Positions 7,337 through 17,340 are shown, numbered from the stretch's first letter. The stretch: DNA of 64,000 nucleotides from Parvularcula sp. BBD 1991-13 (GCA_001657385.1 LYSZ01000004.1:310001-374000), one strand, 5' to 3'. The notes: a model not told the origin generated them from the letters alone. Translations and numbers: made by a program.

Positions 7337-9685
7337 ATGGCCGCTATTCGCAAATCGCTGTTTCTCGGCGTCGCTGCGGCGATCGCTCTGAACGCGTGCG
7401 CCGTGACGCCCCGAATTCAGGGCTCGCTAGACGATATTGCTCTCAATACTGAGCAACGGACCAGCAACAGAAGGCTCGGGGACAGCGTGAATTTCGAGAC
7501 CGGCGATGTTTCGCTGCCTCTCGCGCTGGAATATGCCGACAACCGGAAAAAAGCCTGGGAGTCGCTGATCGACGAGAAACTCCGCATCCAGACCGGCGCC
7601 GCCGCCGTGACGTTCGGTTCGTTGCTGTCCGCGCTGGGCCTTTCCCTCGCGGGCGCGGGCGGACCCGACCTTTTTACGGTCCTCGGACTGGGCGGCGCGG
7701 CGGCGGTCGGCGGCTCGCGGCTGCTGCCGTCCACAGCGCAATTGACGATCATTCAGAACGGCGTCGGCGCCCTCGACTGTCTGACGACGGCGGCGGACCC
7801 TTATGTGATCGACAAGGCCAGGGCGGCGCGTCTGTTCAAGGACGCCGGGGCTTCCGGCGCCCCCGCTTCGCCGACCATATCCCTCAGCCGCGCCCATGCT
7901 GAGGCGATCGCGAGCGGCGCCAAAGACGGTTCCGCCATTCGCGCTGTCGAGAATGCGCTTGACTCCCAGGGCGGCCTGAGCCTTGAGGAAAGGCTTTCGT
8001 CGGCCGAGAACCGGGTCGAGGCGGCGAAATCGGCGCTTGAGCAGAAACTCAAAACGCTGCCGTCCGGCAATACGGACGAGCGCGCCAATCTGGCCTTGCG
8101 GCGCGCCGTCACCGCGCTTGCCGGGAGCGCGCGCGTCAGCGATCAGTTCGCCGAATATAAGGCGGGCGTCTATGTCGCGGGCGTGCAGCTTTACGACGCC
8201 GTCAGAGGCATCGAGAACGCCCTGCGCGCGCAACTCATCCCGGGCGAGGCGACCCCGGAACGCGCGGCGGCGGCGTTCAATCAGGCCCGGGACGCGGCCC
8301 TCTCGTTTTTCACATCCGCAAACGCAGGAACGGACCTCTCCCAGAGTTTGGCGACCCTGACCGGCGGCGATCTCGAACCCGGTTCGGAAAACCAGGCGAC
8401 GTCGGTCGGGAAGCCCGATGACGCCTTGGCTGACGAGATCGCCGCCCTGAACGGCGCGACCGACACTCTTCTGAAACAGGCGCGGGAAGCGAACGGCGTT
8501 GTGACGCAATTCGCCAAGGAAGTCGGCAAGCTAGGCGACGCCGGCAAATGCCCGCAATCGGTCTCCCCGCGGACGCTCATCGTCACCCCTGAGGCGGCGA
8601 TCATTTCCCTCGGTGCGGGCGATAAGGAAACGATTGTGGTTGTGGCCGGCAAGAAACCGGTCGTCGCCAAAACTCAGGACCCGCTGAACGTGCTGACGGT
8701 GGACGGGCCGACGCTCGATTCCGCTTCGGTCGATCGTTACACGATCGACCTAACCGCCGCGAAGAGCGTCGCAAAAGCGTCCACCGCCGTCGTTGAAATC
8801 AGCCTTGAGGGCCGGCGCGAGATAAAGACGATCGCCGTCTCGGCCAGTCCGCCGGCGACGGTGACCGTATCGCCGACGTCGAAGACGATCGCGCGCGGCG
8901 CAACAGGCGATTTCGTCGTCACCGCGAGCGACGGCGAGACGCCGCAACTGTGGGACCGGAATGAGCGGAGCGCGCCTGAAGAAACCATCGCGACAGCCGA
9001 GTTCAAGGTCAAGGACGCTGACAGGAACGAATTCACCATGTCGGTGAAGGTGCATGAAAAGCTCGACGCCAAGGAAGATAAAATCAATCTGACCGTCGCG
9101 TCGGCGGACGGCCGCGCCAGCGACGATTTCGATGTCGTCGTGCCGCCCGCGTCGGGCGCGCCGTCCTCCGCGCCGGGGATCATCGGCGACGCCAATGAAC
9201 TTGAAAAACTGCCGAAGCTGGTCGCGCAGGTGCAGAAGGTCCTGAACGGCGAGCTGGGATTAAGCGGGGATGAGGCCCTGCCCCTGTCCGGCGAGTACGA
9301 CGCCAGGACAAGTCAGCAGGTCAAGGCGTTTCAACAGAAATCCGGCCTGTCGCCGCAGAACGGCCGGCTTGACCAGGCGGTGCTGACGAAGGTCCGCGAG
9401 GCCGTGTTGAAACTGCCCGAAACCAAAGCCGCGCATGCGAGTGAAGGCGCATCGTCCGATACGATCGGGAAAGTCGAAAAAGCGCTTTATACTGATGAAC
9501 GATTTCGCGATGTCAGGTCTTTCATCGAGCAGGACGGCGCCTTAGACGAGGGCGAGCGCAAAGCGATCTGGAGCGTGCAACTGCGCGCCCTGCGCGACGG
9601 CGGCGTTCAGGCCGAGCAAGTCGACCTCAACGGCGCGCTGGGGCCTGCGACGGTTTCCTACATTACCGGCAATGTGAGCAAGTGA
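7337..9685 (+). CDS. Large lipoprotein with coiled, Ig-like and C-terminal PG-binding-like regions
   Basis: Lipobox ALNAC; ATVTVSPTSKTIARGATGDFVVTA Ig-like segment; LVAQVQKVLNGELGLSGDEALPLSGEYDARTSQQVKAFQQKSGL resembles PG_binding_1; GGAGAGGG RBS. Confidence 0.75.
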   Translation: MAAIRKSLFLGVAAAIALNACAVTPRIQGSLDDIALNTEQRTSNRRLGDSVNFETGDVSLPLALEYADNRKKAWESLIDEKLRIQTGAAAVTFGSLLSALGLSLAGAGGPDLFTVLGLGGAAAVGGSRLLPSTAQLTIIQNGVGALDCLTTAADPYVIDKARAARLFKDAGASGAPASPTISLSRAHAEAIASGAKDGSAIRAVENALDSQGGLSLEERLSSAENRVEAAKSALEQKLKTLPSGNTDERANLALRRAVTALAGSARVSDQFAEYKAGVYVAGVQLYDAVRGIENALRAQLIPGEATPERAAAAFNQARDAALSFFTSANAGTDLSQSLATLTGGDLEPGSENQATSVGKPDDALADEIAALNGATDTLLKQAREANGVVTQFAKEVGKLGDAGKCPQSVSPRTLIVTPEAAIISLGAGDKETIVVVAGKKPVVAKTQDPLNVLTVDGPTLDSASVDRYTIDLTAAKSVAKASTAVVEISLEGRREIKTIAVSASPPATVTVSPTSKTIARGATGDFVVTASDGETPQLWDRNERSAPEETIATAEFKVKDADRNEFTMSVKVHEKLDAKEDKINLTVASADGRASDDFDVVVPPASGAPSSAPGIIGDANELEKLPKLVAQVQKVLNGELGLSGDEALPLSGEYDARTSQQVKAFQQKSGLSPQNGRLDQAVLTKVREAVLKLPETKAAHASEGASSDTIGKVEKALYTDERFRDVRSFIEQDGALDEGERKAIWSVQLRALRDGGVQAEQVDLNGALGPATVSYITGNVSK

Positions 9686-10425
9686 GGCGCAACATGGAGC
9701 GGATCCGTCCCGGCATGGCCATCAGGAACGCAAGCGCGCCGAACCGCATCGGCACGATCGCGGGCTTCGCGCAGGTTCGGGGCGACGCCACCGGCGCCAT
9801 TTACATGATATCGTGCTCGCACGTCCTGGCGCCTTATCACGACCTGCCGCCCGGAGGCGGGCGCGACATCGAGACCCTGGCCGGCGTTAGGGTGGCCTCG
9901 CTGTTCGCGCGGACGCTGAACCAGCATGGCCAGGGGGATGCCTGGCATTCGGATGCGGCGCTGGCGAAAGTGGACCGCAACGCCGCCGCAGTGGATCTCT
10001 CCATGAAAGGGGTCGGCCCGCTGACCGGGCGGAGCGCCTTTCGTCACGAGGGGCTGCTTGTCTATATCGTGGGCCAGGACGACGAGCGGCCGAAAAAGGG
10101 GTGCGTCAAGGACGCCTGGCAAGGCTCGATCACGTTCACGTTCGATACGATCGACGCCGGACCGAAAACCTACCTGCTGAGAGAGGCGACGTCCGTCGAA
10201 GCGATCGACGCCGGCTTCGGCAATCCGGGCGACAGCGGCGCGATGGTTTTCAATCGTTTCGGCCTCGCCCTCGGCGTCGCCACCTTCCTGGCCACCGGAT
10301 CGGGCGATCGCTATTTCGCCCCGATCGGGCTTGTGCTGCGCGATCTTGAACGCGCCGCCGGCTTCACTCCGGGAACATTGCAGCTTGTAACGGGGGCGGA
10401 CCATGTCGAACTGCCGACGGCCTAA
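9682..10425 (+). CDS. Trypsin/chymotrypsin-fold serine protease
   Basis: Triad context: SCSHVLA (His), HSDAALAKV (Asp), NPGDSGAMVFN (Ser). GTG start overlaps upstream stop; alternative ATG at 9694. Confidence 0.75.
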   Translation: MRRNMERIRPGMAIRNASAPNRIGTIAGFAQVRGDATGAIYMISCSHVLAPYHDLPPGGGRDIETLAGVRVASLFARTLNQHGQGDAWHSDAALAKVDRNAAAVDLSMKGVGPLTGRSAFRHEGLLVYIVGQDDERPKKGCVKDAWQGSITFTFDTIDAGPKTYLLREATSVEAIDAGFGNPGDSGAMVFNRFGLALGVATFLATGSGDRYFAPIGLVLRDLERAAGFTPGTLQLVTGADHVELPTA

Positions 10426-10479
10426 TCCGCTCCCGGGTATTGCGGCGCCGGGACGTCCAACGAAAGGGGCGTATGCATC

Positions 10480-11889
10480 ATGACCTTCGAGGCGATTCTC
10501 GATGTTTCGATCGGGCTTGTCCTGATCTTCGCATTATTCAGCCTGCTGACCACGACGATTGTCGAGCTGGCTTCGGCGATGCTTCGCCGCCGGGCCCGCA
10601 TGCAGGAGCTGGGCATATACTACCTGCTCGACGGCGAGGGGCCGCGCCGCCCCTTGTTCAGCCGCCTGTTCGGGGGCAACGCCTATGTTACCCTTTCGGT
10701 GGCGAAAAACGACACCCTCGCCGCGAGGTTTTACGGGCTTGAATCGATCAAGGCGCTCATGGACCGGCGGCGCTTGCCGACCTATATCGGCGCCGACGCT
10801 TTCGTGACCGGCGTCATGGCGCTAGTGCACACGGATCTTCCCGTCGCCGGGGACGATCCCGACTACGGCGCGGCGGCGCGCGCCGACCAGACGGGGTCCA
10901 GGCTCGCCTCGATCATCAAGGAACTGTTTCCCGGCAAGCCCGTCGGGCGCGGCGAACTGGAAAAGCGGCTGAGGGCCTACTACAAGGACGCCACCGACCG
11001 CATTGTCGGGTGGTACGCGCGCGAGACGCAGATCTGGCTGGTGGCGGTCGGTTTCCTCACCGCCGTCATTTTCAACGTGAACGTCATCGCAATCACGGCC
11101 GAGCTTGCCGGCAACGCGACCCTGCGCGAGCGCCTCGCCAACGCGGCCGCCTCAGACCAGGAGATCGCGAAACTCGCGGCGACGTTAGCCGAGCAGGACG
11201 ACGGGGCCTCGGAGGACGCCAGGGACTATATCCGGTTGAAGCGGCGGCAGATCAGCGAGATCGAACAGGAAGTCTCCGCGCTCGGCCTGCCCATCGGATA
11301 TTGCAGCGCGCCGTCCCCCGATCGCGGCGTTTCCGGCGCAGCGCCGGCGCAGGAACCGCCCGTCCTCCTGCCGCCTGCGCCCACATTATCCCTGACCGCC
11401 GCGCCTCCGGCCCCGGGCGATTGCGGTTTTTTCGCACAACTTGCCAAGCCGGCGAGCTATTTCGGGTGGCTTCTGACCGCGATCGCAATTTCGCTGGGGG
11501 CGCCGTTCTGGTTCGATCTGTTGTCGAAGCTTGTCGCCATTCGCCGGGTGGGAAAGACGCCTGCGGACGATAAAGGGGAAAAGGAGAAAGACGCCGTTCC
11601 GGGCCGGACCGGATCCGAAGGCGGCATTCTGCCCGCCGGCGCCGGCCCGGCCGACGCCGATCGCTCGCGCGGCGGCGCGACCCTGACCGATTTTGAAAAG
11701 GAGTGGCTGAGCACGGACGATGTCAAAACCGTTCAGAGACTGATCGGCGCCCCGGCGCGCAACGGCGATCTCACCGACCCGGCCACCCGCGAGGCGATTG
11801 TCAGATGGAAAGAGGCGCGGGGCCAGAGCCGGCCGAGCGCCGACATCACGGCGCAAATGATGCTCGATCTTTACGGGAGGCGGTCATGA
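10480..11889 (+). CDS. Uncharacterised multi-TM membrane protein with C-terminal PG-binding-like segment
   Basis: TM segments near residues 10-30, 185-210 and 325-350; C-terminus DVKTVQRLIGAPARNGDLTDPATREAIVRWKEARGQ. Confidence 0.65.
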   Translation: MTFEAILDVSIGLVLIFALFSLLTTTIVELASAMLRRRARMQELGIYYLLDGEGPRRPLFSRLFGGNAYVTLSVAKNDTLAARFYGLESIKALMDRRRLPTYIGADAFVTGVMALVHTDLPVAGDDPDYGAAARADQTGSRLASIIKELFPGKPVGRGELEKRLRAYYKDATDRIVGWYARETQIWLVAVGFLTAVIFNVNVIAITAELAGNATLRERLANAAASDQEIAKLAATLAEQDDGASEDARDYIRLKRRQISEIEQEVSALGLPIGYCSAPSPDRGVSGAAPAQEPPVLLPPAPTLSLTAAPPAPGDCGFFAQLAKPASYFGWLLTAIAISLGAPFWFDLLSKLVAIRRVGKTPADDKGEKEKDAVPGRTGSEGGILPAGAGPADADRSRGGATLTDFEKEWLSTDDVKTVQRLIGAPARNGDLTDPATREAIVRWKEARGQSRPSADITAQMMLDLYGRRS

Positions 11890-12317
11890 GACTGTCGAAG
11901 GATTTCTGGCTTTACGAATTCACGCGCTCCCAGACGGCGTCCCGCCACGGGATCGACAACACGCCGCCCCTGGCGGCGATCGTGGAAATCCGCGCCCTCG
12001 TCGACAATGTGCTGCAGCCCTTGCGGGATTTCATCAGCCGGCCAATCAACATCAATTCCGGCTACCGCAGCGAGGCGCTGAACGCGGCGGTCAGGGGCAG
12101 CGCCAACAGCCAGCATATGAAAGGGCAGGCCGCCGATATTGAGTGTTTCGGGTACAGCAATGTCGCCCTGTTCCAGTCGATCCGGCAAAATCTCTATTTC
12201 GATCAGCTTCTGCTTGAATTTCACCGCCCGGAGGACGGGCCGAATTCGGGCTGGGTTCATGTTTCCTTCAAGTCCGACGGAAACAACCGCGGCGACGCGC
12301 GTCAGCTTGGCGCCTGA
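11886..12317 (+). CDS. M15-family (D-Ala-D-Ala carboxypeptidase-like) peptidase
   Basis: NINSGYRSEALNAAVRGSANSQHMKGQAADI and GWVHVSF zinc/active-site motifs; ATGA overlap with preceding gene. Confidence 0.85.
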   Translation: MRLSKDFWLYEFTRSQTASRHGIDNTPPLAAIVEIRALVDNVLQPLRDFISRPININSGYRSEALNAAVRGSANSQHMKGQAADIECFGYSNVALFQSIRQNLYFDQLLLEFHRPEDGPNSGWVHVSFKSDGNNRGDARQLGA

Positions 12318-12346
12318 GGCCCGCGCCGCCGCATAGCGCCGCCCGT

Positions 12347-12379
12347 CCCGGCGCAATTCGGCCCGGCGCAATTCGGCCC
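12347..12379. repeat. 15-bp tandem repeat x2
   Basis: CCCGGCGCAATTCGG at 12347-12361 and 12362-12376, followed by CCC. Confidence 0.9.
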
Positions 12380-12419
12380 ATTTCGGCGCTTTCAAAAAAA
12401 GCCGGAACCGGATACGACC

Positions 12420-13397
12420 ATGGGCATGGTCGGGATTTCCGATATTCAGCGCGCCGCGGCGCGCCTTGCCGGCGTCGCCGCGCGCACGCCCCTTCTGGAA
12501 AGCGCCGCCCTCAACGAGGCGTGCGGCCGGCGCGTCTTCATCAAACCGGAAAACCTTCAGCGGACCGGTTCGTTCAAGTTCCGCGGCGCCTATAACAGGC
12601 TGTCGCAACTGGACGAGGCCGCGCGCCGGGCCGGCGTGGTCGCCTGGTCGTCCGGCAATCACGGGCAGGGCGTGGCGGCGGCGGCGCGGCTGCTTGGCGT
12701 GCGGGCGAGCGTCGTCATGCCGGGCGACGCGCCGGGGGTGAAAATCGACAACACCCGGGCGCACGGCGCCGAGGTCATTTTTTATGATCGTTATACGGAA
12801 GACAGGGAGGCGATCGCCCGGGATCTGTGCGCGGCGCGCGGCGCGACGCTGATCCCCTCCTATGACGACCCCGGGATCATCGCCGGGCAGGGTACGGTCG
12901 GGCTTGAAATCCGTGAAGACGTCGGCCGTCTCGGCGCCCGTCTTGACGCGGTCCTGGTCTGTTGCGGCGGCGGCGGTCTGGTCGCGGGAACCGCGACGGC
13001 GATCAAGGACGCCGATCCAGCGACCGCCGTCTACGCGGTCGAACCGGAAGGTTATGACGATTATGCAAGGTCGCTGGCGTCCGGGCGCAGGGAAACCGCC
13101 GACGCCAGCCGCCCCTCCATCTGCGATGCGCTGCTGGCGCCGGCCCCCGGCAAACTCACCTTTCCCATCAACAGGCAGTTGCTCGCGGGCGGCCTTGTCG
13201 TCGCCGAAGACGAGGTGATCGAAGCCATGCGCTATGCCTTCCGCACCCTGAAGCTCGTGGTGGAACCGGGCGGGGCGGTCGCGCTCGCCGCGCTCCTCGC
13301 CGGCAAATGCGACCGCGCGCATGAAACGCTCGCCGTCGTCCTGAGCGGGGGGAACGTGGACCCGGCCTTCTACGCCGGCGTCCTGAGCGAAGACTAG
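12420..13397 (+). CDS. Threonine/serine dehydratase (PLP-dependent)
   Basis: KPENLQRTGSFKFRGAYNRL PLP-lysine motif; SSGNHGQGVA; CCGGGGLVAG. Confidence 0.9.
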   Translation: MGMVGISDIQRAAARLAGVAARTPLLESAALNEACGRRVFIKPENLQRTGSFKFRGAYNRLSQLDEAARRAGVVAWSSGNHGQGVAAAARLLGVRASVVMPGDAPGVKIDNTRAHGAEVIFYDRYTEDREAIARDLCAARGATLIPSYDDPGIIAGQGTVGLEIREDVGRLGARLDAVLVCCGGGGLVAGTATAIKDADPATAVYAVEPEGYDDYARSLASGRRETADASRPSICDALLAPAPGKLTFPINRQLLAGGLVVAEDEVIEAMRYAFRTLKLVVEPGGAVALAALLAGKCDRAHETLAVVLSGGNVDPAFYAGVLSED

Positions 13398-13497
13398 CGC
13401 CGGGCGCGCGGTTCGGCGCTGTTTTCTGCGCCGGCGTGGAATCATCGGCCAGAAAGAAAGGTTTGAATGATGCGGCGCCAGATCGTAAGCATGCGCC

Positions 13498-16329
13498 ATG
13501 ACCAAGATCATACAAACCGCTGACGACCTCGCCGCCGGCGCCCTGCAGGCGATCTTCGCGCGTTACAAGGCCGATGCGGAGGACGATCCCCTGACCAATC
13601 CGGTCCGGCGTCTCGCCTCGGAGATCTTCCGCGTCCTTGAGGAGGGGGCTGCGTCCCTCGCCGACCTGGAGCGCGTCGTGATCGAAATGGGCGAGGAGGC
13701 TTTCGAGGACCGCACCGCTTCTTTTCATCGCCGCCGCAGCCGCGGCGCGCCGGTTCGCGCGATTCTCGACGCCGCCGCGGGCCGGGGCTTCGAGGCGTTT
13801 CGGAGCCTTGTGGAGCAATGCCGCGCGGGCGTGGTCTTCACCGCGCATCCGACCTTTTCCCTGGGAGAACAAAAGCGCGACCTGATGGAGCGCTATCCCC
13901 TGGACGGCGATGAGGACGCGCGCGCCGCCTGGCGGCGCGATCTCGGCGAATTGCCGCCAGCCCCGAAACGGGCGATCACCCTGCGCTACGAACACGCCCA
14001 GGCCCGCAAGGCCATCGCCAACGCGCAGGCCGCCCTGCGCGCGCTTAACGCCGAGATCCTCGCCGCGGCGCGTGCGCATTTCCCCGCCGCCTGGGCCTCG
14101 CTCGAACCGCGACCCGCCAGCATCGCCACCTGGGTCGGGTACGATCTCGACGGACGCACGGACATTCACTGGGGCGAGACGATCCGCATCCGGCTCGAAG
14201 AAAAGGCCGCGCAGCTGCGCCGTTACGAGCGCGCCCTGGCGGACGTTCTCGGTCTCGGCGAGGATGAAACGCTGGAGGCGATGCGCGACGCGGTCGCCGC
14301 CGGCGCGGCATTCGCGGAACGCCAGAGCGAGGCGTTCGCCGGCGATCTCGACGATCCCGACAGGGCGGTGGCCGCCGCCAACCTGATGACCGCCGACGAC
14401 CCCGGCCGTCTGATCAGTCTTCAGCCCATGATCGCCGCGTTGACCCGGCGCATTGGCGAGATTGCCGGCGAGGCGGAAAAGCAGGAGGCGCTTATTCTGT
14501 TGCGCGCGGAGATGCAGGCCTGCGGGCTCGGCGTCGCGCGCATCCATCTGCGGGTCAACGCCGCCCAGGTGCGCTCGGCCCTGCGCGTCGATCTGGGGCT
14601 TGAGCCGGAGGCCGGGTTCATGGGGCGCTCCGCGCTCAATGTCGCCGCGCAGAAAGCGGACATGACCGAACCGAAAGCGATCAATTTCGGCTCTGTCTTC
14701 CTGGAGAAAATGACCGCTCGCCGCCAGTTCATGCTGTGCGCGCAAATCCTGAAGCATATCGACGCCGACACGCCGATCCGTTTCCTCATCGCCGAATGCG
14801 AGGCGCCGGCGACGGTCATGGGCGCGGTTTACCTGGCGCGGCTTTACGGCGTCGCCGACCGGCTCGACATCTCGCCCCTGTTCGAGACCCCGACGGCGTT
14901 GGAGCGCGGCGGACGGTTCATCGAGCGGCTCCTGCAGGAAGACGCCTTCAGGCGTTACGTGACCGGGCGCGGGCGCATGGCGATCCAGCTCGGATTTTCC
15001 GATTCCGGACGGTTCATGGGACAGGGGGCGGCCGCCCTCGCGGCGGAACGGCTGCAGGTCCTGTTCCAGCGCGCGCTCACGGCCGCGGACCTTCCCGGCG
15101 TCGAGGCGCTGATCTTCAACACCCATGGCGAGTCCATGGGACGGGGCGCCCATCCCGTTTCCTTCGAGGACCGTCTCAACCACATCGCAACCCCCTGGGT
15201 GCGCCGGCGCTTCGCCGATCACGGCATCGCCCTCAACGCGGAGTGCAGTTTCCAGGGCGGCGAGGGGTATCTGCACTTCCAGACCGAAGCCCTGTCGCGG
15301 GATGCGTTCAGCGCGGTATGGGCCAATGCGGCGGCGGTTCCGGATGTCGATCAGTCGGCGGACCAGTTCTATCAGGACATCAATTTTTCATGGGATTTTT
15401 ACCGCGGCCTGAAATCCTGGCAGGAGGCGCTCTACGCTCGCGAGGACTATCGCCGCGTCTTGTCGTCCTTTCCGCAGAATTTCCTGTTCAAGACCGGCTC
15501 GCGCCAGTCCAAGCGGGCCAAGCGCGGCGAGGGCGGTCCCGATCTCAGCGCGTTGCGGGCGATCCCGCATAACGCCGTCCTGCAACAGCTCGGCGTTCCC
15601 TCCAACGTGTCGGGCGGCGTCGGCGGCGCGGCCGGCGGCGAGGCGGAGCGGCTTGTCGATCACATCGCCGGCTCGGCGCGCATGCGCGAGCTGATCGCCT
15701 ACACCCATTATGCGCGCTCGCTGACGGATGTGTCCGCCATGCGCGCTTACGGCGTCATTTACGCCCCTTCCTACTGGACGCGGCTGGCGGCCAACGCCCG
15801 CGCGGCGGGCAAGGCGGAAGTATACGAGGCGGTGCAGGACGCGCTCGGCGACGGCAAGACGGCGATCGCCGTCGACGGACTTGCGGATTATCTCATGCGC
15901 GACCTGCGCCGTTTCGACGCCCTGTGCGCCCGGCTTGAGGGCGATGAGACGAAGCCGCGCGCGCCGGGCGGCGACCGTCTCGCCATCCTTCACGCCATCC
16001 GCCAGGCGCTGATGGCGCGCGCGGTCTCTCTCGCCGCTGCGGCGCCTGCCTTTTCGCGCCGGCATGACGTCGACAATGGCGACCTTGTGCGCATGACCGC
16101 CGATATGCGGCTTGCGGACAGTATTGAAACGCTGAAAATGATCTTCCCCAGGCAGAGCGAAAACGGCCATGCTTTCGCGCGGCTTGAGGAAAAGATCCCC
16201 GACGGCGAGCAGCAGGGCGGCGCCTATCCGGACCTGCATGAAAAGATCATCGCCCCGCTTGAGCATGTAAGCCGTCTGCTCGACCGGTTGAGCCGCATCA
16301 TCGCGGACCATTACGGGGCGTTCGGCTAG
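13498..16329 (+). CDS. Phosphoenolpyruvate carboxylase-like protein (divergent)
   Basis: VVFTAHPTFSL, GYDLDGRTDIHWGETIRIRLEEK, IQLGFSDSGRFMGQGA resemble PEPC signatures with substitutions. Confidence 0.75.
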   Translation: MTKIIQTADDLAAGALQAIFARYKADAEDDPLTNPVRRLASEIFRVLEEGAASLADLERVVIEMGEEAFEDRTASFHRRRSRGAPVRAILDAAAGRGFEAFRSLVEQCRAGVVFTAHPTFSLGEQKRDLMERYPLDGDEDARAAWRRDLGELPPAPKRAITLRYEHAQARKAIANAQAALRALNAEILAAARAHFPAAWASLEPRPASIATWVGYDLDGRTDIHWGETIRIRLEEKAAQLRRYERALADVLGLGEDETLEAMRDAVAAGAAFAERQSEAFAGDLDDPDRAVAAANLMTADDPGRLISLQPMIAALTRRIGEIAGEAEKQEALILLRAEMQACGLGVARIHLRVNAAQVRSALRVDLGLEPEAGFMGRSALNVAAQKADMTEPKAINFGSVFLEKMTARRQFMLCAQILKHIDADTPIRFLIAECEAPATVMGAVYLARLYGVADRLDISPLFETPTALERGGRFIERLLQEDAFRRYVTGRGRMAIQLGFSDSGRFMGQGAAALAAERLQVLFQRALTAADLPGVEALIFNTHGESMGRGAHPVSFEDRLNHIATPWVRRRFADHGIALNAECSFQGGEGYLHFQTEALSRDAFSAVWANAAAVPDVDQSADQFYQDINFSWDFYRGLKSWQEALYAREDYRRVLSSFPQNFLFKTGSRQSKRAKRGEGGPDLSALRAIPHNAVLQQLGVPSNVSGGVGGAAGGEAERLVDHIAGSARMRELIAYTHYARSLTDVSAMRAYGVIYAPSYWTRLAANARAAGKAEVYEAVQDALGDGKTAIAVDGLADYLMRDLRRFDALCARLEGDETKPRAPGGDRLAILHAIRQALMARAVSLAAAAPAFSRRHDVDNGDLVRMTADMRLADSIETLKMIFPRQSENGHAFARLEEKIPDGEQQGGAYPDLHEKIIAPLEHVSRLLDRLSRIIADHYGAFG

Positions 16330-16394
16330 AGCGTATTGCAGCAACGGTGGATCATCGGTTTTTGCGGTTCGCGGGTGCGCGCCGCTTGAAAATC

Positions 16395-16433
16395 CAGAGC
16401 CGATTGCGAGCGCGTTGAACGCGATTGGCTCTG
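16395..16433. other. 14-bp stem hairpin between convergent genes
   Basis: CAGAGCCGATTGCG-N11-CGCGATTGGCTCTG pairs with two G-T wobbles. Confidence 0.7.
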
Positions 16434-16491
16434 TAGCCGGGTCGGGGCCGGGCGGCCGTGAAGGATCGGTATGGGGCCGGGGGGCCGCGCC

Positions 16492-17340
16492 TCAGAGCGT
16501 CGCCGGCAGGCGGCCTTCCTCGTCGAAAGCGACGGGGCCGGTCATGACGATGTGATCGTCGTCCTCGCGCCATTCGACGGCGAGGTCGCCGCCGTCGAGC
16601 GTCACCGTCGCCTTGCGTCCTGTGAGCCGGCGGCGATGGGCGGCGGCGACGACGGCGCAGGCGGCCGTGCCGCAGGCCCTTGTGATCCCGGCGCCGCGCT
16701 CCCACACCCGCAGGCGAATGGCGTGCCGGCTCGTCACCTGGGCGACGGAAACGTTCGCCCGCTCGGGAAACAGCGGATGGTTCTCCACCATCGGTCCGAA
16801 CCGCTCAAGGGCCTGGGCCTGCGCGTCGTCGACGAAGAAGATGCAGTGAGGGTTGCCCATGTTCACCGCCGACGGTCCCCACAGGACGGGATTGTCGATG
16901 GGGCCGAGCTTGATGTCGATGAAACGGGTGTCGTCCATCTGCTCCGCCAGCGGAATATCCTGCCAGCGAAATCGCGGCGGCCCCATGTCGACGGCGACGC
17001 GCTTGTCGCCGACGCGCGTCGCGGCGAGCGTCGCCTCGCCCGTGGCGAAGGCGACCGCGTCGCTTCCAAGCTCCTCCATCAGCAGCCAGCCGACGCAGCG
17101 CGCGGCGTTGCCGCAGGCGCCGACCTCGGAGCCGTCCGCGTTCCACACGCCCATGAAGCGCTCGCCGTCGCGGTGTTCGATAGTGATCACCTGGTCGCAT
17201 CCCGGTCCGGTTTTCGGGTCCGCGATCAGGCGCGCGCTGTCGGCGTCGACCGCGGCGCCGCTATCGCGCAGGTCGAGAATGACGAAGCTGTTGCCGAGCC
17301 CGTTCATTTTTCGATAGGGGTGGTCTGCAAGGCTGCCCAT
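16492..17340 (-). CDS. dapF: Diaminopimelate epimerase
   Basis: MNGLGNSFVILDLR; GACGNAARCVG; ERGAGITRACGTAACA. Confidence 0.95.
   Translation of the reverse strand: MGSLADHPYRKMNGLGNSFVILDLRDSGAAVDADSARLIADPKTGPGCDQVITIEHRDGERFMGVWNADGSEVGACGNAARCVGWLLMEELGSDAVAFATGEATLAATRVGDKRVAVDMGPPRFRWQDIPLAEQMDDTRFIDIKLGPIDNPVLWGPSAVNMGNPHCIFFVDDAQAQALERFGPMVENHPLFPERANVSVAQVTSRHAIRLRVWERGAGITRACGTAACAVVAAAHRRRLTGRKATVTLDGGDLAVEWREDDDHIVMTGPVAFDEEGRLPATL

Noticed and set aside
11871-13511. 546-aa minus-strand ORF
   Set aside because: Antisense to the M15 peptidase and threonine dehydratase genes, both with clear motifs.
13168-15276. 702-aa minus-strand ORF
   Set aside because: Antisense to the PEPC-like gene; composition consistent with a shadow ORF.
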